A stretch of DNA of 64,000 bases from Neovahlkampfia damariscottae (GCA_016618085.1 JABLTG010000037.1:1-64000); one strand, 5' to 3'; counted from the stretch's first letter, positions 47,507 through 58,964 are shown. Numbers and translations are program-made. The notes: generated by a model not told the origin, from the sequence alone.

Positions 47507-47931
47507 ATGAATAAAATACCTAATAAAACAAATGTAGAAGAAATTAAATTAGATCTTGATAAAAAGACAAAAGAGAATATGATAAAAATATATTCAAGAT
47601 GGAATAAAAAAGAATATAAAGATAGATTCACAAAAAAATATTCAAATGATCCAAAATTATTAAAATCAAAAATAGATGAATTAGTACCTAAATTAATTCA
47701 AGAATACTTTCCAAATAAGAAATTAGGTTTAACTAAAATATTCTTTTAACAAAATAAGGTATTATTTTTACAACTTCAATACCTGAATTTATACTTGAAA
47801 AAGAAATATCTATTGAAAATCTTGAAAATATTATTCAAAATTTAGGAAAAGAAAAGAAAGAAAAATTGAATGAAATTTTAAAAAATGTTCAAGGATATTT
47901 AAATGATGAAAATGAAGAAAATGTAAAATGA
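47507..47931 (+). CDS. Unknown small basic helical protein
   Basis: One 32-base intron (47727-47758) gives 130 residues. KENMIKIYSRWNKKEYKDRF and NIIQNLGKEKKEKLNEILKN suggest an all-helical protein. The promoter gap shared with the ZZ gene holds two oppositely oriented CCAAT boxes (ATTGGATT and TCCAATCA). Not recognised. Confidence 0.65.
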
Positions 47932-47999
47932 TATATTTTACTTCTAACTCATTATAGAATTATATCATTTCAATTTTATTTTTTATTCGAAATTTTGGA

Positions 48000-49113
48000 A
48001 TGACTTTATTGATTTATAATTTATTAGAAATGAATAAAGAAGAAGAAGAAATTGATTTATTAAAAGATTTAGAATATAATCATTATTTGAATTATTGTAA
48101 AAATGATGGAAAACAAGAATTAAAAAAAATATTAAATATATTATCCATCCAATCAAATTCAAAACAAAAAATAAAAGAATTAGAAGAATTAAATTTGAAT
48201 AATTCAATTATAAAATTTAATTTAGGTTTATTATATAGAAATGGAAATGAAAATGAAATTAAAAAATCATTAAATTTAATTGTGTGAAATATGTATTAAT
48301 ATTAATTCTATTTTTAGATTGAATCATCCATTGAAGGATTTATACCTGCCAAAAGTTATTTAGGATCATTGTATATACAATCATCAGATGAAAATAAACA
48401 AAAAGAAGGTAGAGAATTAATTGAAATAGCAGCAGAATTTGGTGAAATTAAAGCACAATATCATATGGGTTTAATATTTGGTTTAGAAAAGAATTATGAA
48501 AAATCTATTGAATGGTACAAAAGAACAATAAAAAATAATGATTTTCTTTTTGGAAATGAATCAACAAAAATATGTAAAATAATATTTTTACATTTTAATA
48601 TTTTCAAAAAGGGGCTGAAGATAATTTAAAAGTAATTCAAAATGAATATGAAAATGAAAAACAATTTCAAGAGATTGAATTATCAATGGAATTATTATCA
48701 GAAGAAGATCAACTTGAAGTATCAAATGATATAAAAGAAAGAGGAAATGAATTATTTTTGAATGGTTATTATACAATTGCATTAAAATATTATTTACTTG
48801 CATTTGCATATGATCAATCAAATTATTTAATATTGAGTAATATGTAAGAAAGAAATAAGAAATATTAATAATTATTAGATCAGCTACATTTTATAAAATG
48901 AATAATTTTAAAGATGCATTACAAACTGCAACAAAATCAACTGAAATTAATCCAACATTTGCAAAAGGTTATTTTAGAAAAGGTTGTTGTTTTGAAGCAA
49001 TGAATCAATATAAAAAGTCAATAATAGAATTTAAAAAAGCATATGAATTAGATAATAAAAATGAAGAATATAAAAAAAGAATTGAAAAATTATCAAAAAT
49101 AATTAAAAATTGA
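48000..49113 (+). CDS. Sel1/TPR-repeat protein
   Basis: Introns 48282-48317, 48574-48611 and 48844-48878 give 334 residues. Sel1-like repeats occupy the middle (AAEFGEIKAQYHMGLIFGLE). Three TPR units follow (ERGNELFLNGYYTIALKYYL; SNISATFYKMNNFKDAL; AKGYFRKGCCFEAMNQYKKS) in the arrangement of Hsp90/Hsp70 co-chaperone TPR domains. Probably a cytosolic protein-interaction module. The partner is unknown. Confidence 0.85.
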
Positions 49114-49158
49114 ATAAATTATATTTTTAGAAAATTGACCAATAAAAAACAAAAGTAA

Positions 49159-49849
49159 ATGAGTAACCAAACAAAAGAAAAATCAGCACTTCAATTAAGA
49201 TTTATCGATGGAACATCTATTACTGCTAATTTACCTTCTGATTGTAAATTAGTAAATGTTGCTAAATTTGTTTGTAAATATGCAAAAGAAAAAGCACTAG
49301 ATAAAAAGAAAGAGGGAAACTATTATCATGAAGAAAAGGGTATTTACTTTGCAATACCATTTCCAAAAACAGAATATAAACCTGGTGAAGAAGATTTTGA
49401 AAATAAAACAATAAAAGAATTAGGTAAAAAAAAGAAAAGTTAAATATTTTTTATTAGGATTTTATCCAAAGTAAAAAACTATTATTCATTTAATCTATAG
49501 AGCTTCATTATTAATTCGACCAAATATTGAAAATTTAGAATTAAAAAAATCTGATCAATCATTTGAAGCAAAAATTGATCCAAATAGTGTAAAGAAATAA
49601 AATATGAATTAATGATTAAAATAGATGCCAGGAACTAGATTACATGGTGATAATACAGAAGCAAAAGAAAAATTTAAAAAAAAAATGAAAGAACAAGAAA
49701 TGGAAGAACAAAAAAAAGAGTTGGAAGAAAAAAAGAAACTTTTAGCTAAAGTTAGAGGTAGAATTGAAATTAATAAAGGAGAAAGAAAAGAGATTTATGG
49801 AAATGTTAAAGAAAAAGAAGAAAATAATGATATCTCTGATAATCAATAA
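49159..49849 (+). CDS. UBX-domain protein with C-terminal charged helix
   Basis: Three introns (49424-49457, 49471-49500, 49589-49624) give 196 residues. The second exon has only 13 bases (49458-49470). The N-terminal half is a UBX fold: ALQLRFIDGTSITANLPS, FAIPFPKTEYKPGEEDFEN, KTIKELGFYPKASLLIRPN. The last exon (MPGTRLHGDNTEAKEKFKKK and a KELEEKKKLLAKVRGRIE helix) resembles the charged helix found upstream of UBX in UBXN1-type p97 cofactors, here placed after it. If the third intron is retained, a TAA at 49598 ends the protein at 125 residues and the last exon would be a separate 74-codon gene. Confidence 0.78.
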
Positions 49850-49950
49850 AATTTAAAGTTATTCAATACACCAGTGAGAATAGAATATAAAATGTTGAAG
49901 TGTTCAATTAGTTCTACTATATATTATTTCTTCTTTTACATTGTAATACA

Positions 49951-51510
49951 TTAACTTGATAATAATTTTGTAATTTTCAAATTATCATTTATATTTTTTT
50001 TAATAGATATTAAATTTTCATTTTTTTCAATTTTTAATTGATTGGTTAAATCCTTTCCAATTTTATAAGATAATTCTAATGGTGATAAATTATCATGATC
50101 ACTTTTTAAATTTAATGAATTTGAATTTAATAATAATATAAAAGTATATAATTTCTTTGTAAAATTAAAATTATTTTTTTTAATTGAAATATGAAAACAA
50201 GTCAATCCTTTTTTATCTTTTTCTTCTAATAATGATTTAAACTTTTCTAATTTTTTTAATTCAATTGAATCTAATAAATTAATAATATCAATTCTTTCAT
50301 AATAAGAAATTAAATGAAAAAAGTTTCTATTATAATTATCTTTACATTTAAAATCAACTTGTTCTTTTAATAATAATTCAACTAAATTATTTGAATTTCC
50401 ATTTTCAATTCCTTTTAATAATGGTGTTAAATTAGTATTATCTTTTAAATTGAATTTTAATTTCTCTTTTCCATTAAATGTAATATTATTATTTAGTAGA
50501 TGATTATAAATATTAGTGTTATTGTGACTATAATCAATATTATCACTACCACCATTAACACCACTACCAGTACCATTAACACCACTGCCATGATCATCAT
50601 CATCATCAACACCATCATTTAATTTTATTAAGAATTTAAATAATAATTCATCACCCTCTTTCATACATTCATGTAATATTGTTGTACCATTCTCTTTTTT
50701 AAAATTTAAATCACTACCACCAAATGTTATTAAATATTTACTAATCTCCCAATGATGATTCTTTAAACCTTATTTTTTATTAATATTTAATCAATTACCT
50801 TTTTTTTATTATTAGATTATTATAGTCTACTTACTTAAATATAATGGTGAATTTCCATATTTATCTCTTATATTAGTTTTTGAACCATATGATAATAATA
50901 ATATTGTAACATCTTTATATCCTAAAATACAACTAAAATGAATGGATAATTTATTTTTTTTATCCATTGCATTAATATTAGATCCATTTTTTAATAATAT
51001 TTCAATTCCTTCAAAAAAGTTCTTTTTAGTTGAAATATGCAATAATGTTTCTTCTTCTTGTCCAAATTTTCTATTCATTTTTTTAAATATTCTTTTTTCT
51101 TCTTTTTACTTTTCTAAATTTATTTTTTCTTTTGAATTAAATAATTCTTCCATATTTTGTAAATCATAATTTAAAATAGAATTATATAGTTTTGATTCAA
51201 TATCAATAGATTCTAAATATATATTATTCAATTTTTCTTCTTCTAATTTTATTTTATATTGTACTTTTGACCAAACTGAAACAAGTGGCGAAGATAATTC
51301 TGTTAAGTTTGTTTGATTATCATATTCATCTTCATGTAAATCATATCCATCTTCATCACCAAATACTAGAGCTAACTTTGATACGTCACCTAAACTAAGT
51401 CTGGTATTTCTTTTATCTTTCACTGTCAATTCAATTGAATTATCTTGTGATTTTGATCGAAAATGAAATTTATTAAATATTGAAGTCTTTCTCTTCTTTT
51501 CCGTTTTCAT
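49951..51510 (-). CDS. Ankyrin-repeat protein
   Basis: Removing 51071-51109 and the composite block 50769-50834 gives 484 residues. Ankyrin repeats are clear: EETLLHISTKKNFFEGIEIL, NKLSIHFSCILGYKDVTILL, NIRDKYGNSPLYLSLKNHHW, ENGTTILHECMKEGDELLFK. The N-terminal 150 residues are charged and acidic. An Asp/Gly/Asn-rich low-complexity insert interrupts the array. Probably an interaction scaffold. The start is the first ATG after a CCAATCAA box. Confidence 0.85.
50769..50834 (-). other. Double intron with a zero-length exon (second case)
   Basis: The block reads GTAAGTAG...AAAAG|GTAATTG...AATAAG. The halves are 36 and 30 bases (50799-50834, 50769-50798), each with normal ends. Only removal of all 66 bases joins SPLYL to SLKNHHWEIS in frame. 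Confidence 0.62.
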
Positions 51511-51575
51511 TTGCTTCTCTTTCAAAATAATGATTTGATTGGTGGAAAATGAAGACAAAAAAAAATGTAACGTTT

Positions 51576-51959
51576 TTATTTTTTTCCTCTAAATTTACTT
51601 TTTAATATTCTTTTTACAGATTCAGGTGATATTTTAAATTTTGTCGACAAAAATTGAAAGTTATAGGTCAATGGATCTTTTTTTGATAAACTTTTTAATT
51701 CTTCCATTTCTTCTCTTGATAACTTTCTTGTTGGATCCCATTTTCCAAATTTTACTCTTTTTTTTGTCCATTTTGGTATTTTTACAATTTCTTCTTGTTT
51801 TTCTTTTATTTTTATTTTTTGAACTTCATTTGGATTTAGAATATCAATGGAATCATCAAATTTAAATTTATTTTGTTTTGAATAATTATATAAATTTATA
51901 TTCTGTTTTTTATTTTGATATACATTTATTTTTGAATGAAATCTTTTCAAATGGAACAT
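51576..51959 (-). CDS. Neugrin/Rrg9-like mitochondrial protein
   Basis: Single exon, 127 residues from the ATG after an ATTGG box. The N-terminus MFHLKRFHSKINVYQNKKQN is basic with hydroxylated residues, as in a mitochondrial presequence. The C-terminal WDPTRKLSREEMEELKSLSK, then FLSTKFKISPESVKRILKSK, is the neugrin motif. Human neugrin and yeast Rrg9 act in mitochondrial rRNA or genome maintenance. The frame is open upstream without ATG. Confidence 0.85.
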   Translation of the reverse strand: MFHLKRFHSKINVYQNKKQNINLYNYSKQNKFKFDDSIDILNPNEVQKIKIKEKQEEIVKIPKWTKKRVKFGKWDPTRKLSREEMEELKSLSKKDPLTYNFQFLSTKFKISPESVKRILKSKFRGKK

Positions 51960-52150
51960 CTGTGGTTGAATTAATTGTTGAACCAATAATATTACAACAA
52001 TATTCAAATAAATTTTGAAGAGGAATAACTTTCTAACTATTCCTAGTTGTCTCCAAATATTCACAGTGTTCTTTTGTCTTTGTTAATGTTTTGACTTCAA
52101 CAAAATTTGAATCAATTTTGATTTGATTGGTCAACGTATCTAATAACAAA

Positions 52151-52787
52151 ATGTTCTTTCATGTAAGTCACACTCAATAATTTTTAAATGAAAGATTGTT
52201 TTGGAAAAGAATGTACAATTACCACCAAAATTTGTATTTACTCTTCTTTTTTTTTTTAAAACTCCAAGTTTGGACCAACTTTAAAAAATACAATCATTGA
52301 TAAATTAAATAATGAAGCGGAAGGACAATGTTCTGTTCGTTATGGATATACTATTTGTGTAACAAAAATATTAAATATCGGAAAAGGTAAAATTAACGAT
52401 TTTGGTCATGCCACTTTTCCAATAAAATACCAAGCTGTAGTTTTTAAACCATTCAAGAATGAAGTAATTGATTGTGTAGTATCAAAAGTGACAAAGATTG
52501 GTTTTTTTGCAGATGTTGGACCTGTACAAATCTTTGTTTCAAGACATGTAAGTGTCGTTTTTTGTCTTTTTTAATTTTATCAAAAGCAAATTTCAGTTGA
52601 TATGAGATTTGAACCTGATTCAACACCACCTTGTTTTATTTCTGAGGATCAATCTATCAAGATACAAAAAGATGATGAAATTAGATTAAAAGTTGTTGGT
52701 ACAAATTTTGAAAATCAACAAATATTTGGAATTGGATCAATTAAAGGTGATTATTTGGGACCTTTCTTGGAAGCAGAACAAGATTAA
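52151..52787 (+). CDS. RPB7: RNA polymerase II subunit RPB7
   Basis: Introns 52163-52194, 52234-52268 and 52548-52586 give 176 residues. The first coding exon is 12 bases (MFFH). FGPTLKNTIIDKL, CSVRYGYTICVTKILNIGKG, FPIKYQAVVFKPFKNEVIDC and DDEIRLKVVGTNFENQQIFG match RPB7 (tip plus OB fold), which pairs with RPB4 on the polymerase stalk. At the third intron the acceptor is TCAAAAG, followed by QISVDMRFEPDS. The gene ends GSIKGDYLGPFLEAEQD. Confidence 0.95.
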
Positions 52788-52920
52788 AATAAAAATATTT
52801 TATTTATAAAAATATATTGGATGAAGTTAATGGATATAATAAAAAATAAAATGAAACTAAACCAAAAATATAAGAAAATCTTAAAACTAAAATAGAAATG
52901 GAATTAAAAAGATATTGATT

Positions 52921-53706
52921 TTATATATTACTATTTTTAAATTTATGATATTTCATTGCTGAAAAATCAGGTAAACCTAAATAATTACAATAAGAATGCA
53001 TAAATATTGAAGGTAATAAACAACTAGTTCTAAGGAATATAAAACAACAAAAACATGCAAATATAGTAGTATAAGTTAATTGAATAGTAACTATTAATAT
53101 TGCTTTTGATAATGATTTTCTTTGATATATTAATAATTCAATAATATGATGAGTATGAGCAATACCAAATAACAAAGATGAAATTAAATTAGTTTGATTT
53201 TGATTAAAACTTTGAATCAAAATTGAACAAATACAACTTCGAAATACAAATTCTTCTGTAAAAGGACCAATAATTAAATTACGAACTGTTTGAAAATCAT
53301 TATTATTCCATTCATTAAAAATTAAATGTTGAATTTCTTTTAAAAAATTAGTAAACCATTGAAATATTGGTTTAATATTAATTTTAAAATCCTCTGTAAT
53401 TACTAAATTATCTAATAGAATATGTACTAAAGGTCCAAAAAATAAAATAGAAGTTAAAATGAAAGCACTTAAAGTTCCAAATAAATTTGATAAAATTGAA
53501 GTTTGAATTCCTAATGATTTAAATAAAACATGTTTTGGTAACAAAAAATAACAAATTATAAAACAAATTAAAGATGCCATCAAAACACTAAAACTTCTCT
53601 TTTTTATTGAATTGGTTGTATTTCTATTTTCTTTATTCTTCCAAAAATATAAACTTAAAACATATATTAAACTAAATGAAATAGATGTCAGGAGATTAAA
53701 ATACAT
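52921..53706 (-). CDS. RCE1: CAAX prenyl protease 2 (Rce1)
   Basis: Single exon, 261 residues, with about seven membrane spans. The catalytic Glu pair and Arg appear in NLIIGPFTEEFVFRSCICSI, and the His motif in SSLLFGIAHTHHIIELLIYQ, as in Rce1/CPBP metallo-independent CAAX proteases. The enzyme cleaves the last three residues from prenylated Ras-like proteins at the ER. ATTGG lies 22 bases before the chosen ATG; an upstream open stretch has no ATG. Confidence 0.94.
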   Translation of the reverse strand: MYFNLLTSISFSLIYVLSLYFWKNKENRNTTNSIKKRSFSVLMASLICFIICYFLLPKHVLFKSLGIQTSILSNLFGTLSAFILTSILFFGPLVHILLDNLVITEDFKINIKPIFQWFTNFLKEIQHLIFNEWNNNDFQTVRNLIIGPFTEEFVFRSCICSILIQSFNQNQTNLISSLLFGIAHTHHIIELLIYQRKSLSKAILIVTIQLTYTTIFACFCCFIFLRTSCLLPSIFMHSYCNYLGLPDFSAMKYHKFKNSNI

Positions 53707-53740
53707 TGCTAACAATAATTCTGAAGAATTAACCAATCAA
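53707..53740. promoter_or_regulatory. 34-base divergent promoter with a single CCAAT box
   Basis: Between the ATGs of RCE1 (-) and the next gene (+) there are only 34 bases, holding one AACCAATCAA element. No space exists for separate promoters, and the 5' untranslated regions must be extremely short or overlap. Confidence 0.55.
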
Positions 53741-54277
53741 ATGACTTCAGTGGAGCAGAAAACTAAACAATTACCAACATTTGACCTTTCTTCATTTTTA
53801 ATTGGAAAATGGAAAAGAAATTTAACATGTAAAGAATTTGGTGGTCTTTTTCAACATCAAAAAGGAACTTCTTCAATAATACAAATAGAACAAATGAGTA
53901 CAGTTGAAACAAAAGATTTAAAGTATATAACTTTTTTTTTTTAAACAATATTTAGAAGTTTAAGATGGTATTCTGGTAAATCCTTAAAAGAAAAGAATTT
54001 TTTATTTCAAATGAAAATATTACCAAAAAAAGATGAAACAGAAATTTTCAGTGAAATTGAAGTCAATTTTGATAACCATATTTGTGATGGTAGATTTTAT
54101 GAAAAAGAAAAAAGTTTCATTCTAAATTTTTCAACATCTGAATCAGTTTCAAATTTAACTTATAAAATAGTTGACCAAGATTCAATGAGTATTTGTTCAG
54201 TAGATATTTCTTCAAGTGGGAATACAATACAATTTGGGAATTTTATAAGAATAAAAGATACAAATTATGTGGTTTAA
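53741..54277 (+). CDS. Unknown lipocalin-size protein
   Basis: One intron (53923-53955) gives 167 residues. SSFLIGKWKRNLTCKEFGGL starts a probable beta-barrel (G-x-W near the N-terminus, then alternating strands such as FYEKEKSFILNFSTSESVSN). The length and the GKW motif suggest a lipocalin or heme-nitrobindin-like fold, but this is only a guess. No signal peptide is visible. Confidence 0.7.
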
Positions 54278-54411
54278 AAAAAGAGTTGATATTCTGATAG
54301 TTGTTAAATTACCCAATAATTACTATTTATTAAAAAAAAAATTTCACATGAAATCATTGGAGCGTTTTCAGCCAATAAGATACCTTTGTTAATTAACCTC
54401 AACAACAAAAT

Positions 54412-55978
54412 ATGAACGTGAATGACATGAAGCTAACAGAGAAAGAAAAATTAAAAAAAAATGATTTATATCAACATATATGCAATATCATCAGAAATAA
54501 ACCATCAACTTCAAATCCAATCCTTCAGATTACAAGCATTTTTAATGAAATGAATCATCTTTATGAATTAGATATAAATTTAGAAGAAACCATCTCTGAT
54601 ATATTGAAAATATTGCAAAGCTCTGTTCATGGTTCTAGTCAATCTGGTGTAGGAACGCAGTCAAATCAGAGCACTTTAATCAGAAAAAGAGAAACTGTAA
54701 GAAATATTTATAATCTAATCTTAAGAATCAAAATAACCATTACAATCTACTTCCACCTTCGAAAAAGCAAACCTTTCCTCCATTGAACCAAAATGTTGAA
54801 ATCATTCCTCATTTCCAAACCCAAATGCAACGTTTTCCACTATTTAATCCAACAACAGATACTTTTAATCAACAAATTCAAAGGAACTTACTTTTGAATT
54901 CAACACCTCAAATAATTCAAGACAGAAAATACAATTCAGAGTTCATAAAATCTGAACAAACAAAACAAAACAATAGATTCACAACACAAGTAGTTTATAA
55001 TTCTAATTTATTAAGACCAATTCATTCTTTAAAAGTCGAAAACAAATCAAATATTTCACCTATCAAATTAGAAGAGGACCACAGTACAATAAAAAATGTA
55101 ACTTCAAATATTTTAATTCATTCCTTAAACATAGAATGAAAATGATGTAAAAAGACACAAATATACAATTGAAGAAACAGATATCCTTGAAAAATTATTT
55201 CTTCAAAATAATCACCCTGATACAGATGCAGTAAAAATAATTTTTTTTTAAAATAATTAATGATTCAAAGAGAAAAGAATTAGCAATTAAACTTCAAAAA
55301 ACTCCTAGAAGTATTCAAATTTGGTTTCAAAATAGAAGAGCAAAAGAAAAAATTAAAGAAATTAATGAAGAAGTACTTTTAATGAAAGAAGAAGAAAAAG
55401 GACCAGTTACTAATAAGAATGAGTTATTATTTGATGTAACCATCTCAAAATTAAACGATGCATTTCAACCAATAAAATATAAAATTGATACTTTTAAATT
55501 TGAAGAGAAAACCTTTGAAAATATTATTGAAATTGAATTAAAGAAAGATATATTCCAAATGAATATTATTTTAAATCATTTAAAAAAAAACGAAAAATAT
55601 AGAATAGAATTTCATTTAAATGATATTCAATCTATTAAAAAGAATATAATATCAAATAATGAAATTATTTTAATATTTAAAATGTTTAGACAACCAAGAT
55701 TTTCAATATTTAAAGATAATGAATTTAAATCAACTTTTGATTTTACATTTGATAATCAAGCATCAAATATTAAATATCATGAATTAACATTTAAAAATGA
55801 TACTCAATTTGAATCATTTTTTAATTTGTAAGAATTAATAATTAATCATAATTATAGATTAAGAAATTTAATAAATGTTGATCATCTATTAAATATTGAA
55901 TTAAATGATGATTCAATATATTTTGATCATATTTTAAAATTAATGAAACAAAATATAATTTCAAATTTACATCAATAA
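54412..55978 (+). CDS. Homeodomain transcription factor
   Basis: Introns 54697-54725, 55098-55134, 55231-55270 and 55828-55857 give 476 residues. The homeodomain (about residues 225-285) reads KRHKYTIEETDILEKLFLQ, NNHPDTDARKELAIKLQKTP, RSIQIWFQNRRAKEKIKE: helix 3 has the invariant W-F-x-N-R-R. The intron at 55231-55270 falls between helices 1 and 2. The N-terminal part is Gln/Asn-rich and unstructured. The 190-residue C-terminal region is beta-rich and unrecognised. It is a typical-length homeodomain (no TALE insertion). Confidence 0.93.
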
Positions 55979-56051
55979 AAAATATCTAACCTTATTATAT
56001 CAAAACTAAAAACTAAAAACACACACTCAAGATGAAAATAATTTAAATAAA

Positions 56052-57835
56052 TTAATCTACTTTATTTTTAAAGAATATATTTTTTAATTTTCTAATCATT
56101 TCTTTTTCTTTTTTCCAACTAAAAAAATGAATAAAGTAGTGTGATACTTACATTAAATAAATTGAAATTAAAAATAAAATGAAACCAATAAATAAATGTA
56201 TAATTCTATTTAAATTTATAATTTCTAAATATTTTGTTAAAATAAAAGAAAATAAAAAATAAAATAGAATATAAATATTTGGTATAATATTATTAAAAGA
56301 GAATGATATTTTATTTTGATTCCAAAAATTTAAAATATAAAAATAACTAAATATAATTCTCATTAACATATTTAAACAATTTGAAATAATGAATGAATAA
56401 ATACCAAAATTTAAAATATTTACAAAAATATAAATTGAAATTAAATAAATAAAAGAAAATAAAATCATAAAATAATTAAATCTTTTTAAATTATTTTCAT
56501 TTGATTCTGCTTGTATAAATGATTCAGTTATACCATTTAATGGTAATAACATTACATAAATACAATAAAATGATAATATTTTAGATGCATTTATTGACCA
56601 TTTATTACCATGTAAAATATATATTAATGTATTTGAATAAGATGGTCCAAAAAATATAAAATAATATCCAATTAAAATTAAGAATTTCAATAATTGAATT
56701 AACATTTCTTTTGATAATTTTAAATTTTCTATTCTTTTATTCTTCTTTTCTTCTTGTTTATTTAATAATTTACTCCATGATGTATTTGATATTTCTTCAA
56801 TTGGTTGAAATAATATTCTTGCAACTAATGATCCTAAATTCGATGTTAAATCATATATCCCTTGATCTTTTAAACTAGAAAATAAAAATAAAAAGAATTT
56901 CTCTCCTTCTGATAATAAAAATTTTAAAAGAGTTTGATAAAAAAATGAAATGAAAATATTAAATTTAGTTGATTTAGTTAAAATGGTTGAAGTATTGACT
57001 TTAAGATTGGTATTGGAGTTGGTGTTTGAGTTAGTGTTTGGATATGTATATGTGTCTATATTTGTGTATGTGTCTGGATTTGAGTTTGATTCAATATTTA
57101 AATTTGAATCATCTTGAATATCATTTGTGTAATAAAATATTTCAAATTTATATTTTTTAAAATAAAATGAAATTAAAAATATTGAAAATATAATTTGAGA
57201 AATACAAAAACCAAATAAAAAGTTTTGATTTAATTTTAAAAAGAATGAAATAATTAACATTTTAAAAAATAAAGATATTCCTTCAATTTGAACTCTAAAT
57301 TTATAATTTGATTTTAATTCATTTAAAATATAAAATGGTTCATTTAATATTTCAATGAATGTACTAATTGAATAAAATATTAAAAAATATTCTAAATTTG
57401 GAAATTCATTATACTTGTCTTTATTATTAATAATTTGTATAAAAAATAAAAGATATCCAATAATTAAAATAATAATACCAATAGGTATTTCATATAAATT
57501 TAAATTTAAAATAAATTCTTTTTCTTTTTTCTTTTCAAAATTGATTCGTCTACTTATTCGACGAAAACTCTCTCGACTTAAAAATAGAATTGTATTTGAA
57601 AAAAATTCAAAAGTAAATATAATCTATTTAATTAATTCAAAAATGTTTAAATTACTCCTTTGGTTTCAGCGTTAATATTTCTTGTTATTATAAAAGTATT
57701 CATCAAAAAAGTAAAGATTTTTGAAATTAATTGAAAACTCAATAGTGATATTAATCCTCTATTTATTTTGTTTATCATTTCATTTTCTTCTTCCACTTTG
57801 TTGGAAACATCATTCTTTTCAGTTTGTTGTTCCAT
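56052..57835 (-). CDS. RFT1: RFT1-like oligosaccharide-lipid flippase family protein
   Basis: Introns 57624-57655 and 56119-56151 give 572 residues with about 12 spans. Conserved RFT1 blocks: FLSRESFRRISRRIN, KFLLSEGEKFFLFL, SLKDQGIYDLTSNLGSLVAR, ILFQPIEEISNTSWSKLLNK, LPLNGITESFIQAESNENNL. RFT1 is required for N-glycan precursor (Man5GlcNAc2-PP-dolichol) handling at the ER. A Thr/Asn-rich low-complexity insert (TNIDTYTYPNTNSNTNSNTN) lies in a loop. The last exon (56052-56118) adds a basic tail. CCAATAACA precedes the ATG by 4 bases. Confidence 0.93.
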
Positions 57836-57964
57836 TGTTATTGGTCAATTTTTTAGTGAAAATAAAAAATGATTGAAATTGTATTCTTCATAATAAAAAT
57901 CAAATCTATTTCAGTTCTTCCATAAAAGGTGATTTTTTTTTTTAACCAATCGAAGAAGCTCAAA

Positions 57965-58525
57965 ATGTTTTCCACAAAGTTTATCGTTAAAAGTCATCTT
58001 TCCAACATAATCAGATTACAAAGTAAAACAGCATTAAAAGTTGTACCAAAAGATAGATTTTCACCTTTTGGAAATGTTGAAACAATGGACAGAGATTTTA
58101 TGACGGAAGAAGACTTTTTTGATGAAGAAGATTCCATTTTTGAAACTGCATCAAATATGATGTTGGATGACTTTCATGAAGAAAATAATATAAAAAATAT
58201 TGAAAATTCTATTTTTAGTAGTTTAAAACAAGATTTAGAATTTTCCAAACTTTTTGGTCGAAACTTTCATGTTAAAAGTTCTGAGAGTTGTTATGTTGAA
58301 AGTGAAAGTGAAACAGAAATGATACAAACCATTAAATTAGGAAATCAAAATGGAAAACAATGTAGTTGTTCAAGTATTATCAAATTACCAGAAAATGAAA
58401 ATGTATTTGATATTTGTTCAATTCATGTAAAATTTGAAGAAAGTGGTCAAGAATTTCATATTAATCAACCTTTATCAAATTATTCAAATCCTTCTTCAAT
58501 GGAAGTTGTATTTTCAGAAAAATAA
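57965..58525 (+). CDS. Unknown protein with possible mitochondrial presequence
   Basis: Single exon, 186 residues. The N-terminus MFSTKFIVKSHLSNIIRLQS is basic and amphipathic, free of acidic residues for over 25 positions, like a mitochondrial targeting peptide. The body is acidic (FMTEEDFFDEEDSIF), and the C-terminal part may be a beta domain (KFEESGQEFHINQPLSNYSN). No family recognised. CCAATCG lies about 20 bases before the ATG. Confidence 0.7.
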   Translation: MFSTKFIVKSHLSNIIRLQSKTALKVVPKDRFSPFGNVETMDRDFMTEEDFFDEEDSIFETASNMMLDDFHEENNIKNIENSIFSSLKQDLEFSKLFGRNFHVKSSESCYVESESETEMIQTIKLGNQNGKQCSCSSIIKLPENENVFDICSIHVKFEESGQEFHINQPLSNYSNPSSMEVVFSEK

Positions 58526-58558
58526 AAAAATATACAAATGACATATAATAAAAAATCA

Positions 58559-58891
58559 TTAACTACTTTTAACTTTTTCAATTGTTAATTTTGTTTGATT
58601 TATTTTATAATTATTATCACAATTTGAACATTTACCAAATAAATAAAATTCTAAAGGATTCATTAAAAATGATATACTTTCTTTAATAGGAGGAAATATA
58701 CTTATATCTTTCTTGAATAAAATTAGAACAAAAAAAAAAAAAAAGTATACAAAACAATATGGACAATAATAGTACTTTTTTGGTAAATATACATGAAATA
58801 AATTATTATTTAATTTAATAGTTTCATTCCATATAACAACACTATCACTATCAGTTAGAGTTTCTCTACCACCACTTTGATTGTTCTCCAT
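58559..58891 (-). CDS. Small CxxC...CxxC protein, unknown
   Basis: The open frame contains a T-rich 39-base segment (58712-58750) with GT-AG ends, a multiple of three and free of stops. Splicing it gives 97 residues with two Cys pairs (YYYCPYC and KCSNCD), as in a zinc ribbon. Retention would insert 13 hydrophobic residues. Intron removal is favoured because the segment looks like every other intron here. Family unknown. Confidence 0.6.
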   Translation of the reverse strand: MENNQSGGRETLTDSDSVVIWNETIKLNNNLFHVYLPKKYYYCPYCFVYFFFFFVLILFKKDISIFPPIKESISFLMNPLEFYLFGKCSNCDNNYKINQTKLTIEKVKSS

Positions 58892-58964
58892 TTAGTATTT
58901 CAAAATTTAATTGGATGAAAATAATTATATAATAGTATTATTATTTCAAAATACAAAATTTTAA

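Noticed and set aside
47285-47510. A longer N-terminus for the small gene at 47507 (frame open from 47285)
   Set aside because: The upstream part is the reverse complement of the ZZ gene's start and crosses the shared CCAAT promoter.
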